The notes beneath the pieces were generated by a model. The model did not search any database, was not told where the DNA came from, and saw only the letters and a list, made by a program, of their open reading frames with translations. DNA of 64,000 bases from NCBI RefSeq assembly GCF_009761815.1, contig NZ_RWIN01000039.1:103493-167492 (forward strand), in the 5' to 3' direction. Positions 42,101-49,562 of this stretch are shown here, piece after piece (the first letter of the stretch is position 1; every line of letters starts with the position of its first letter). Origin of the DNA: Pseudomonas sp. PB120. GTDB lineage: Bacteria; Pseudomonadota; Gammaproteobacteria; Pseudomonadales; Pseudomonadaceae. The translations under genes and the position numbers were made by a program.

Positions 42101-42598
42101 ACCGCGTACGGTGAATTCGCCGTGCTCGTACACGGTATCGACGTAGCGATAGCCAGTGGCTTCCAGGCGGGTGCGCATGTGCTCGACGTCGAGCTTCTGG
42201 CCGACGTCGAGCACCAGGCTGCTGCCGAGCAGGAATTTGGTCGGCGCCAGGCGATGCAGTGCCGTGGTGATCGGCACCACCAGCACGCCGTGGCTGAGCT
42301 CCGGCAACCGATACAGGGCGGAGATGCGCTGGGAAATAATGTCCTGGTGCGGCGAAAACAGATCGTACGGCAGGGTTTCCCAGTCCGGGAAATGCAGCAC
42401 CGGCAAATCCGGGGCGAAGAAGCTCAGCTCCTGTTCCAGCCGTTCGGCGCTTTGGCTGTCGGCGGTCAGCAGCAGGGTAAAGCGCTTGGCAGCGCTGGCA
42501 GCCTCGGCGATGGCCAGGCTGAGGGCGGCACCGGGCAGGTTGCCCCAGTGCTGTTTACCTGCCGCGGCAGGGAGTAGCGGTAGACGCAGAACGGGCAC
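39149..42598 (-). CDS. mfd: Transcription-repair coupling factor Mfd
   Basis: ATP-dependent translocase that removes RNA polymerase stalled at lesions and recruits UvrA. The 1149-residue protein matches E. coli Mfd in length and order: UvrB-like N-terminal domains (HFPDWETLPYDLFSPHQD), the RNA-polymerase interaction and D4 region (VHIDHGVGRYLGL), and the RecG-like motor with Walker A CGDVGFGKTEVAMRAAF and DEEHRFGV. A TRG motif region and the C-terminal D7 autoinhibitory domain follow. The start codon is GTG. Confidence 0.96.
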   Translation of the reverse strand: MPVLRLPLLPAAAGKQHWGNLPGAALSLAIAEAASAAKRFTLLLTADSQSAERLEQELSFFAPDLPVLHFPDWETLPYDLFSPHQDIISQRISALYRLPELSHGVLVVPITTALHRLAPTKFLLGSSLVLDVGQKLDVEHMRTRLEATGYRYVDTVYEHGEFTVRGSLIDLFPMGSKLPYRIDLFDDEIETLRTFDPENQRSIDKVDSVKLLPAKEFPLEKEAVTRFKARFRERFDVDFRRCPIFQDLNSGITPAGIEYYLPLFFEETSTLFDYLPQDTQVFSLPGIEQAAENFWNDVRNRYEERRVDPSRPLLPPAELFLPVEDCFARLKNWPRVVASQQDVETGVGRERFPARELPNLAIEAKATQPLAALAGFLDEFPGRVLFTAESAGRREVLLELLERLKLRPKTVDSWPDFVKSKERLAITIAPLDEGLVLDDPALALVAESPLFGQRVMQRRRREKRADANNDAVIKNLTELREGAPVVHIDHGVGRYLGLTILEIDSQAAEFLTLEYAENAKLYVPVANLHLIARYTGSDDALAPLHRLGSETWQKAKRKAAEQVRDVAAELLDIYARRAAREGYAFADPKADYATFSAGFPFEETPDQQTTIEAVRADMLAPKPMDRLVCGDVGFGKTEVAMRAAFIAVHGGRQVAILVPTTLLAQQHYNSFRDRFADWPVTVEVMSRFKSTKEVNAAVADLAEGKIDIVIGTHKLLQDDVKIKNLGLVIIDEEHRFGVRQKEQLKALRSEVDILTLTATPIPRTLNMAVSGMRDLSIIATPPARRLSVRTFVMEQNKSTVKEALLRELLRGGQVYYLHNDVKTIEKCAADLAELVPEARIGIGHGQMRERDLEQVMSDFYHKRFNVLIASTIIETGIDVPSANTIIIERADKFGLAQLHQLRGRVGRSHHQAYAYLLTPPRQQITTDAEKRLEAIANTQDLGAGFVLATNDLEIRGAGELLGDGQSGQIQAVGFTLYMEMLERAVKSIRKGEQPNLDQPLGGGPEVNLRVPALIPEDYLPDVHARLILYKRIASATDEEGLKDLQVEMIDRFGLLPEPTKNLMRITALKLQAELLGIKKVDGGPQGGRIEFATQTPVDPLTLIKLIQSQPKRYKFEGATMFKFQVPMERPEERFNTVEALFERLIPKTA

Positions 42599-42975
42599 GG
42601 AAGGTTGAGCTCCAAGCGTTGCGACAAAGTCGGTAATTGTAGCGGCCTAGAGTGCCGCCTGTCAGTTGCAGACTGTGTCTATTACGCAGGTTTGCGAAAT
42701 GTAGTGGTAAAGACAAAAAACCACGGTTTTTTAGCAAAAACTGGCGAATATGTAGTGGCAAAACCAGCGAGTGTTACGGAGGGTTACGGACAAGACAGCG
42801 GTGTCTCCAAAAAATTGACTGCGCTGGAAGCCGCGGTTTTATTGGGCTTGGGCCAGGCGTAATTTTTTTGAACGGAATTTTGTTACGGATCGCACGACAA
42901 GCGCGCATTGCTACGGGAGGCGCACGGCGGCATAATGTAGCCCCTTTTTTCTGCCCCTACATGTGGAAGGTTCCC
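42599..42975. other. Divergent intergenic region mfd/gap with two direct repeats
   Basis: About 377 bp. It carries a direct repeat, TGTAGTGGTAAAGACA at 42700 and TGTAGTGGCAAAACCA at 42751, spaced by 51 bp (about five helical turns). The first loosely resembles the HexR consensus TGTARTNNNAYTACA in its left half only. An 85-codon frame at 42605-42862 starts with TTG, lacks a ribosome-binding site and looks non-coding. Confidence 0.45.
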
Positions 42976-44424
42976 GTGACTCAGAAGCCCGACCAGTGTC
43001 TTGGTGAATGGATCGACCGTGAAGCACTCGCAGAAGCGATGATTCCGCTTATCGGTCAGCTCTACCGCAATAACAACGTGGTGAGCTCGATCTATGGCCG
43101 CAGCCTGATCAACCAGTCTGTCATCGCGATTCTCAAAGCTCACCGCTTTGCTCGCCATCGTTCTTCCGACGATAGCGAACTCTCCGTCCACGAAACATTC
43201 CCACTGCTTAAAGCCATGAGCGAGCTGAAACTCGGCGCGGCTTCGGTAGACTTGGGCAAGTTGGCGTTCAAATTCCGCGCCGAAGGCAATGGCCGCACTG
43301 CCGAGCAGTTCGTCCGTGAAGAAATGGCTGAGGTGGTTGGTCAGCAAAACGTTGCCGCGCGCAAAGGCACCGACGTTGTCCTGTACGGCTTCGGTCGTAT
43401 CGGCCGTCTGCTGGCACGTATCCTGATCGAAAAAACCGGTGGTGGCGACGGTCTGCGTCTGCGTGCCATCGTGGTGCGCAAAGGCGCCGAAAACGACCTG
43501 ATGAAGCGCGCCAGCCTGCTGCGCCGCGATTCGGTACATGGTTCGTTCAACGGCACCATCACCATCGACGAAGAAAACAACACCATCACCGCCAACGGTA
43601 ACCTGATCCAGGTTATCTACGCGAAGAACCCGACTGAAGTGGATTACACCCAGTACGGCATCAAAGACGCGCTGCTGGTGGACAACACCGGTGTATGGCG
43701 TGACGCCGACGGCCTGGGCCAGCACCTGGCCTGCCCGGGTATCGATCGCGTTGTTCTGACCGCGCCGGGCAAAGGCAAGCTGAAGAACATCGTTCACGGC
43801 ATCAACCACGGTGAAATCACCGCGGACGACAAGATCGTTTCGGCCGCTTCCTGCACCACCAACGCCATCGTGCCGGTGCTGAAAGCAGTTAACGACAAGT
43901 TCGGCATCGTTAACGGCCACGTTGAAACCGTTCACTCGTACACCAACGACCAGAACCTGATCGACAACTTCCACAAAGGCGATCGCCGTGGTCGTAGCGC
44001 CGCGTTGAACATGGTGATCACCGAGACCGGTGCTGCCACCGCTGCTGCCAAGGCCCTGCCTGAACTGGCCGGCAAGCTGACCGGTAACGCGATCCGCGTT
44101 CCGACGCCAAACGTGTCGATGGCCATTCTCAACCTGAACCTTGAGAAAGCCGCCACCCGTGAAGAGATGAACGAGTACCTGCGCTACATGGCGCTGCACT
44201 CCGAACTGCATAAGCAAATCGACTTCGTCAATTCGCAGGAAGTGGTTTCCACCGACTTCGTTGGCTCGCGCCACGCAGGCGTTGTGGACGCTGAAGCGAC
44301 CATCACTCAGGACAACCGCGTTGTTCTGTACGTTTGGTACGACAACGAGTTCGGTTACAGCTGCCAGGTGGTTCGCGTGATGGAAGACATGGCCGGTGTA
44401 AACCCGCCAGCTTTCCCGCGCTAA
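42976..44424 (+). CDS. gap: Glyceraldehyde-3-phosphate dehydrogenase with N-terminal extension (GapB-like)
   Basis: NAD(P)-dependent GAPDH; this long class in pseudomonads is believed to serve gluconeogenesis. The 482-residue protein has about 130 extra N-terminal residues (TQKPDQCLGEWIDREALAEA...) before the Rossmann motif VVLYGFGRIGRLLARIL. The catalytic Cys is in AASCTTNAIVPVL and the C-terminal WYDNEFGYSCQVV is complete. I chose GTG at 42976 because GGAAGG lies 5 nt upstream; ATG at 42961 would add MWKVP. Followed by a terminator. Confidence 0.94.
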   Translation: MTQKPDQCLGEWIDREALAEAMIPLIGQLYRNNNVVSSIYGRSLINQSVIAILKAHRFARHRSSDDSELSVHETFPLLKAMSELKLGAASVDLGKLAFKFRAEGNGRTAEQFVREEMAEVVGQQNVAARKGTDVVLYGFGRIGRLLARILIEKTGGGDGLRLRAIVVRKGAENDLMKRASLLRRDSVHGSFNGTITIDEENNTITANGNLIQVIYAKNPTEVDYTQYGIKDALLVDNTGVWRDADGLGQHLACPGIDRVVLTAPGKGKLKNIVHGINHGEITADDKIVSAASCTTNAIVPVLKAVNDKFGIVNGHVETVHSYTNDQNLIDNFHKGDRRGRSAALNMVITETGAATAAAKALPELAGKLTGNAIRVPTPNVSMAILNLNLEKAATREEMNEYLRYMALHSELHKQIDFVNSQEVVSTDFVGSRHAGVVDAEATITQDNRVVLYVWYDNEFGYSCQVVRVMEDMAGVNPPAFPR

Positions 44425-44440
44425 GCGTTATCGGCACATG

Positions 44441-44471
44441 AAAACGCCCTGACTTCGGTCGGGGCGTTTTT
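44441..44471 (+). terminator. Intrinsic terminator of gap
   Basis: AACGCCC-GAC and GTC-GGGCGTT pair around a TTCG tetraloop with one T-G step, followed by TTTTTG. Confidence 0.92.
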
Positions 44472-44678
44472 GTTTGTGGGCTACTTATATCGTTTTAATC
44501 TTTCCGCTTGGCAATTAAGAATTATCTTAAATTCGATACAAAGTTCATTCAGCTATAAAAAATAAAAACTCCTAATGAAAATAAGCAGTTGTCAGCCAAT
44601 TGAGCCATCGCCATTAAAACGGATCCAATTCATCGCGCGTTATATATTTGGCGTCATTTAATCGTTTCATCCAAATGC

Positions 44679-44707
44679 TTGACACCCAAAAGCGCTGAAT
44701 CTAGTGT
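44679..44707 (+). promoter_or_regulatory. Putative sigma-70 promoter of the polysaccharide operon
   Basis: A perfect -35 hexamer TTGACA (44679-44684), 17-bp spacing, then TAGTGT (44702-44707; 3 of 6 to TATAAT). This would start transcription near 44714, giving a leader of about 240 nt before the first ATG. The weak -10 suggests an activator is needed. Confidence 0.4.
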
Positions 44708-44716
44708 CGCCACTAA

Positions 44717-44753
44717 CAGCGCCCGGTCTGCCTAGGGCTTCGCTGGTTTTTTT
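44717..44753 (+). terminator. Terminator-like leader hairpin (possible attenuator)
   Basis: CAGCG-CCC pairs with GGG-CTT-CGCTG (CTT bulged) around a 10-nt loop and is followed directly by seven T residues (44747-44753). It lies immediately downstream of the predicted start site and 200 bp before the first gene. This is an attenuator-like position; whether it terminates is untested. Confidence 0.4.
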
Positions 44754-44954
44754 AGTTACCCCGCTGCACAGCAACTCTCCAAAAAGACAGGAATCTCATT
44801 CCTGCTCACATCACAATAAAACCAATTAAAACAGTGTCGGCTTAGTTGCCGTCCATAAAATCATTTCGTGTTGCTCACCCTGCCAAAAGTTTTTCGCAGT
44901 CACGGCCTGCTGTTGCCTGGCTATTACGCGGTTGGTCTAACGGGAGAGTTGAAC

Positions 44955-46160
44955 ATGGCTGAAGAACGCTCAAGGCTATTGTCTCTATTGCCGCGCCTGG
45001 TGGGTTTGGGAGTTCTCGGGTTTATCATTTGGTTGCTGTTATCGACACTGCTGATGCCCCTGATGTCGGCTTCCGCCACGCGGGCTATTTTGAATGCGCC
45101 CGTGATTCTGCTAACGACGCCGATTGACGGCGTGGTGAGCGCGCTGGACGTCAAACCCGGTGCGACGTTTGTCCAGGGCCAGAAAATCGCCGTCGTGGAA
45201 AACCCGCGAGCGAATCAGGAAACCTTGCTGACCCTGCAGACACGACGACTCACCCTTGAACAGCAGTTGTCCTCGTCGGCCAGCCAGGCCGAGCATGATC
45301 AGCAGTATTACGAAGCGCTGGAGAAAACCAGCGAGCAATACCAGACCGCGTTTCATACCCGCCAACTCTTCACCCAAAAAGCCCTGAAAGCCGAAAGCAG
45401 TGCGGCCAGTGCACGGTTGATGGACGCTCAGGAAACCGTCGAACGCAACCTCGAGTTGTTCGTTCAAGGGGCCGTGAGTGGCGCCGTAGTCGCCTCGTCG
45501 AAAGCCCAGCTGGCGTCCTTGCAAGGCGCCGCCGAGTCGGTGCGTTCGCAATTGCGGATCAACGACGGCGATGTCAGTGCGGCCAACAAACAGGTGTACC
45601 TCGATCCCGATCAACTGCGCATGTTCGACCTCAACGCGCAAATGACCACGCTCAAACTCAGCCTGGAGAATCAGGCGCGCAATCGTGCGACCTATCAACA
45701 GGAGCTCGACAACCTCAACCAGCTGATCGACACCGAACAGAACCGCGTCAAGTTGATGGCCGGTTACGACGTGGTGGCGTATTCGCCGGGCACCGTTCAG
45801 GAACTGCTGGCGCCGCAGGGCACGCTGGTGCAGGCCGGTTCGACCCTGCTGCGTGCCACCGATTGCGGGCAGAGCTATGTGATCGCGGTGTTCCCCGAAC
45901 GCATGGCCAGCAAGATCGATCGTGACAGCGTGCTGACCGTGAAAATCCGTGGCCTCGATCAACCGCTCAAGGCCAGCGTGGTGCAGCTGTTGTCCAGCGC
46001 TTCGGACATTCGCGCCAACTCCTACAGCGTGCCGTTCCCCTATGCCGAGCAAAACTCGGTGTACGTGGTCGGGACCTTTGCCGCAGACCTGACGGACAGC
46101 CAGCGCGCCATGACCTGCAACCCAGGGTTGTGGGCCAGTGCCGAAGTGTCGCGACCATGA
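44955..46160 (+). CDS. HlyD/Alg44-like periplasmic adaptor of a polysaccharide secretion operon
   Basis: A 401-residue membrane-fusion protein: short cytoplasmic N-terminus (MAEERSRLLSLLPR), one membrane helix (about 14-38), then two lipoyl-like half-motifs (TPIDGVVSALDVKPGATFVQGQ and AYSPGTVQELLAPQGTLVQAG). These flank a long helical hairpin (about 100-270). A beta-barrel-like domain ends the protein. This is the layout of adaptors that link inner-membrane exporters to outer-membrane channels and of the periplasmic part of Alg44. GGGAGAG precedes the ATG at 44955. It overlaps the next gene as ATGA, the first of four coupled genes. Confidence 0.85.
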   Translation: MAEERSRLLSLLPRLVGLGVLGFIIWLLLSTLLMPLMSASATRAILNAPVILLTTPIDGVVSALDVKPGATFVQGQKIAVVENPRANQETLLTLQTRRLTLEQQLSSSASQAEHDQQYYEALEKTSEQYQTAFHTRQLFTQKALKAESSAASARLMDAQETVERNLELFVQGAVSGAVVASSKAQLASLQGAAESVRSQLRINDGDVSAANKQVYLDPDQLRMFDLNAQMTTLKLSLENQARNRATYQQELDNLNQLIDTEQNRVKLMAGYDVVAYSPGTVQELLAPQGTLVQAGSTLLRATDCGQSYVIAVFPERMASKIDRDSVLTVKIRGLDQPLKASVVQLLSSASDIRANSYSVPFPYAEQNSVYVVGTFAADLTDSQRAMTCNPGLWASAEVSRP

Positions 46161-47401
46161 ACGGCGTGCTGCGGGGGATCGTCGGCGTGATTGTGATGAG
46201 CAGCGGGGCGTGCGCATTCGCGGCGCCAGCCAGGCCGCAACTGGCGGCAATGACCTGTGCGGCGCTGGATCGCGCAGTGACCACGCAGCCAGCAGGCCCG
46301 GTGCTGGTGGCCAGTTATCCACCGCTGGATGGCCAGCCCGCACCGATCCTGGCCTTGCGCGGCGTCGCGTTCACTTACGACAACGCCTTGGCGAGCATTG
46401 CGTTGTTTGCCTGTGGCAAGGCCGAATCGGCGCTGCGGATCGCCGATGCCTTGGTCTTCGCCACGAACCACGACCCCGAGTATCAGGACGGACGCATACG
46501 CAATGCCTACGCCGCCGGACCGGTGGGCGCGCCGTCGATGAAATTGCCGGGCTATTGGAGCACCGAACGCAACGCGTGGAATCAGGACGCCTATCAAGTC
46601 AGCAGCGCCACCGGCAATCAGGCATGGGCGGCGCTGGCCTTGCTGGAGGCTTTTCGCCAGAGCGGCGAGGCGTCTTACCTGGAGGCAGCGAGAAAAGTCC
46701 TGCACTGGTCGCAGAAAAACACCTACGACGCTCAGTCGCCGGCTGGGTTCAGCGGTGGCTATTACGGCTACTTTACCAAGCAGGTCCAGCAGAACTGGAA
46801 GTCCACCGAGCATAACGTCGACCTGGCGGCGGCGTGGTCGGCCCTCGATGCGGTGGCGCCGGATCAGGGTTCGGCCCAGCAGGCGCGCATCGCCCGGCAA
46901 TTCGTCTCAAGCCAGTGGGACGCCGGGGAAGGGCGCTTCCTGATCGGCACGGGGGCGGATGGCCAGACATCCGACCGCGTGCGCTCCGGCCTGGATGCGC
47001 AGATATGGCCGTTGATTGCCTTGCATGACCCGCCCAAGGACTGGCGTCGGGTCTTCGCGTTTGTCGATCACGCGCACCGGGCGGGCGATGGCTACGGTTT
47101 CAACCGCGACCCCGATGGCCTCTGGACCGAAGGCACGGCGCAGGCCGCAGCGGTTGCGCAATTGAACGGCTTGAGTGACAAGGCGCTGCCGTTGTGGAGC
47201 GTGCTGCTCGCACAACAGGCGGGTGACGGCTGGCTGTTTGCAACGCCGGCACCGCGCATCAGTACCGGGCTGGCCATAGGCCCGGACTCCGTCACCAACG
47301 ATTTTTTCTATTACCACCTGCCTCACTTGGGCGCCACGGCGTGGGCGGCGATTGCGGCCACCGGCGTCAATCCCTTTACCGGTTCGCAAGAGGCTGACTG
47401 A
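46157..47401 (+). CDS. Secreted six-hairpin (alpha/alpha-barrel) glycosidase-like protein
   Basis: A 414-residue exported protein with signal peptide MNGVLRGIVGVIVMSSGACAFA. The rest shows the repeating helix-hairpin pattern of (alpha/alpha)6 barrels (TYDNALASIALFACGKAESA, NAWNQDAYQVSSATGNQAWAALALLEAF, STEHNVDLAAAWSALDAVA), with conserved-looking acidic/aromatic clusters (YWSTERNAWNQD). In cellulose and alginate operons a periplasmic glycanase or lyase (BcsZ, AlgL) occupies this slot. A glycan-cleaving role is therefore likely but unproven; I cannot place it in a GH family. One base separates it from the synthase gene. Confidence 0.72.
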   Translation: MNGVLRGIVGVIVMSSGACAFAAPARPQLAAMTCAALDRAVTTQPAGPVLVASYPPLDGQPAPILALRGVAFTYDNALASIALFACGKAESALRIADALVFATNHDPEYQDGRIRNAYAAGPVGAPSMKLPGYWSTERNAWNQDAYQVSSATGNQAWAALALLEAFRQSGEASYLEAARKVLHWSQKNTYDAQSPAGFSGGYYGYFTKQVQQNWKSTEHNVDLAAAWSALDAVAPDQGSAQQARIARQFVSSQWDAGEGRFLIGTGADGQTSDRVRSGLDAQIWPLIALHDPPKDWRRVFAFVDHAHRAGDGYGFNRDPDGLWTEGTAQAAAVAQLNGLSDKALPLWSVLLAQQAGDGWLFATPAPRISTGLAIGPDSVTNDFFYYHLPHLGATAWAAIAATGVNPFTGSQEAD

Positions 47402-47402
47402 C

Positions 47403-49553
47403 ATGCAGGCACTGGACTCGCTGCAACTGCTGCAAATCAATTTCTGGACGTTGGCGGCGGTGATTCTGTTCACCTGCCTGACTCGCCGGGACCAATGGGC
47501 CGCGCGGGCAGGGTTCGGTGCTGTCACGGCATTGCTGTTGGTCAACTACGCGGCCTGGCGGATTCGTGACACCTTGCCCGACGGGCATTCCGGGTTTGCC
47601 ACGGTCTGGGCCTACGCCTTTTTGTTTTTCGAAATGCTGGCGATTGGTTACACGCTGTTTTCCATCGTCGTCATGTTTTTCCGCTCGGATCACACCAAGG
47701 CTGCCGATGCCGGCGAGCGACGGTTGCGCGCCCAGGGGAACGAAGTGCCCGCGGTGGACGTGTTCATCGCCACGTACAACGAAGGCCTGGACATCCTCGA
47801 GAAAACCATCATTGCCGCACAGGCCATCGACTACCCCAACTTCACCATCTGGGTGCTCGACGATACGCGCCGTGACTGGTTGCGTGATTACTGCGCCGAG
47901 GTCGGCGTGCAATATGCGCGGCGTCCCGACAACGCCCACGCCAAGGCCGGCAACCTGAACAACGGTTTGCGCCAGTCCGCGGCTGTCAGCAATGCCCCTT
48001 ACATTCTGGTGCTCGACGCCGACTTCGCGCCGCAGCAACCGATCCTGTTGCGCACGCTGGGATTGTTCGAGGACCCGAAAGTCGGGCTGGTGCAGACACC
48101 GCAGTTCTATTACAACCCCGATCCGATTCAGCACAACCTGGGCACCTCGGCTTGCTGGGTGGATGAGCAACGGGTGTTTTTCGATGTGTTTCAGCCGGCG
48201 AAGGATGGCTGGGACGCGGCGTTCTGCGTCGGCACGTCCTTCGTGGTGCGGCGCGATTTGATCAACGAGATCGGCGGTTTTCCGACAGGTTCTGTCTGCG
48301 AAGACATCTACACCACCTACCGATTGCTGCAAAAAGGCTACGTCACCCGCTGGCTGAATGAACGCCTGTCGATTGGTTTATCGGCTGAGGGCCTGACCGA
48401 GTACATCAACCAGCGTGGGCGTTGGTGCCTTGGCACTATTCAGGTGGCGCTGCTCAAGGACGGACCGTTGCGCGGCGGGGGTTACACGCTCAACGACCGT
48501 TTGCACTACCTCCACGGGCTCATGCACTGGTTTTCCAAGCCGTTCATTTTGATGATGCTGGTCTCGCCGGTGCTGTATTGGTACTTCGGCATCGCCGGGT
48601 TCTACGCCAACCCGGTGGATTTCCTCGCGTTCGGCATGCCGGCGTTGATTGCATTCTGGGGGTACGGGACGTGGGTCACGGACCGGCGCACCTTGCCGAT
48701 TTTCACCGAGGTCACACAGATCGTGGCATCCCTGGCCGTCACGGCGACCATCGCCAGCGCGATGATCCGGCCGTTCGGGCGGCCGTTCAAAGTCACCGCC
48801 AAAGGCCTTGATCGCACGAAAACCATGGTGCACTGGAAGCTGTTCGGCTTCTTTTTCTTCCTGACGCTGTTTTCGCAGATTGGCGCCTATATCGCCATCA
48901 GCACGGCGGCCGCCTTCGACGGCAACATGGTGTTCAACCTTTGCTGGACCGTGGTGGCGCTGATCTACAACCTGGCGACCCTGGTTGCCTGCGTCGACCG
49001 TCCGCGGTTGCACGGTGAGGAGCGTTTCCCGTTCGACAAAGCCACCGGGTTGCGATTCGGCGGCAAAGTGCTGCCGGGTCGGCTGGTGGATATTTCCCTC
49101 AGCGGCGCATCGCTTCATTGCGCGTTCGCCTCGTCGATCAAACCCGGGCTGTGCGGCCAGATGTGGGTCGACAAACTGGGGTGGCTCGACGTCGAGGTCA
49201 TGCGCAATCACGGTGAAGATCAATTGGGCCTGAGGTTTGCCGACCTCGATGAAGACCTGAGGCGGCGGCTGATTGCACGGCTGTTCAGTGATGCGTCAGT
49301 CAACGTTGTCAGCAAGGCCGACCCGGCGCTGGCGTTTGGCACCTTGCTGCGTCGCGCATTGCTGGGTGAAAAACGCACGGCACCGCGTTTGCCTGCGCCC
49401 GCCAGGGCTTCGTCCTACGCGCCGCAACGTCGGTGGCGGCCGGTCAGTGTTCGTTCCCGTAGACAGTCTGTGCCGCACATCAGTGTCGGTCGCTCAGGCC
49501 TGTGGTCCTTGCTGCTTTCCCCTTTGCGAGCTTTGCTCGGCCAACGTTTTTAG
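47403..49553 (+). CDS. BcsA-like processive family 2 glycosyltransferase with C-terminal PilZ domain
   Basis: A 716-residue polysaccharide synthase. Two or three N-terminal helices lead to a GT2 domain with all processive-synthase residues: Asp153/154 (VLDDTRRD), Asp205-Ala-Asp207, the TED equivalent Cys299-Glu-Asp301, and Gln337-Arg-Gly-Arg340-Trp341 of the Q-x-x-R-W motif. Further helices forming the translocation channel follow (about 395-530). A PilZ-like domain follows: D563-I-S-L-S-G568 fits D-x-S-x-x-G, but the arginine motif appears as His537-Gly-Glu-Glu-Arg541. It ends in a basic, Pro/Arg-rich tail and an amphipathic helix (GLWSLLLSPLRALLGQRF). AGAGG precedes the ATG. The sugar is not predictable. 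Confidence 0.9.
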   Translation: MQALDSLQLLQINFWTLAAVILFTCLTRRDQWAARAGFGAVTALLLVNYAAWRIRDTLPDGHSGFATVWAYAFLFFEMLAIGYTLFSIVVMFFRSDHTKAADAGERRLRAQGNEVPAVDVFIATYNEGLDILEKTIIAAQAIDYPNFTIWVLDDTRRDWLRDYCAEVGVQYARRPDNAHAKAGNLNNGLRQSAAVSNAPYILVLDADFAPQQPILLRTLGLFEDPKVGLVQTPQFYYNPDPIQHNLGTSACWVDEQRVFFDVFQPAKDGWDAAFCVGTSFVVRRDLINEIGGFPTGSVCEDIYTTYRLLQKGYVTRWLNERLSIGLSAEGLTEYINQRGRWCLGTIQVALLKDGPLRGGGYTLNDRLHYLHGLMHWFSKPFILMMLVSPVLYWYFGIAGFYANPVDFLAFGMPALIAFWGYGTWVTDRRTLPIFTEVTQIVASLAVTATIASAMIRPFGRPFKVTAKGLDRTKTMVHWKLFGFFFFLTLFSQIGAYIAISTAAAFDGNMVFNLCWTVVALIYNLATLVACVDRPRLHGEERFPFDKATGLRFGGKVLPGRLVDISLSGASLHCAFASSIKPGLCGQMWVDKLGWLDVEVMRNHGEDQLGLRFADLDEDLRRRLIARLFSDASVNVVSKADPALAFGTLLRRALLGEKRTAPRLPAPARASSYAPQRRWRPVSVRSRRQSVPHISVGRSGLWSLLLSPLRALLGQRF

Positions 49554-49562
49554 GTGCGCGCC

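Larger units (their letters stand above)
44472..44954. other. AT-rich leader region of the polysaccharide operon
   Basis: About 480 bp, markedly A+T-rich for this genome over 44480-44670 and again near 44810-44860, with no protein gene. It contains a sigma-70-like promoter (44679-44707) and, just downstream, a terminator-like hairpin (44717-44753). Such AT-rich stretches in front of accessory operons are typical MvaT/MvaU (H-NS-like) binding ground in Pseudomonas; that is inference. Confidence 0.6.

Noticed and set aside
42605..42862. 85-codon frame between mfd and gap
   Set aside because: TTG start without ribosome-binding site, cysteine-rich nonsense-like sequence, and overlap with the promoter repeats.
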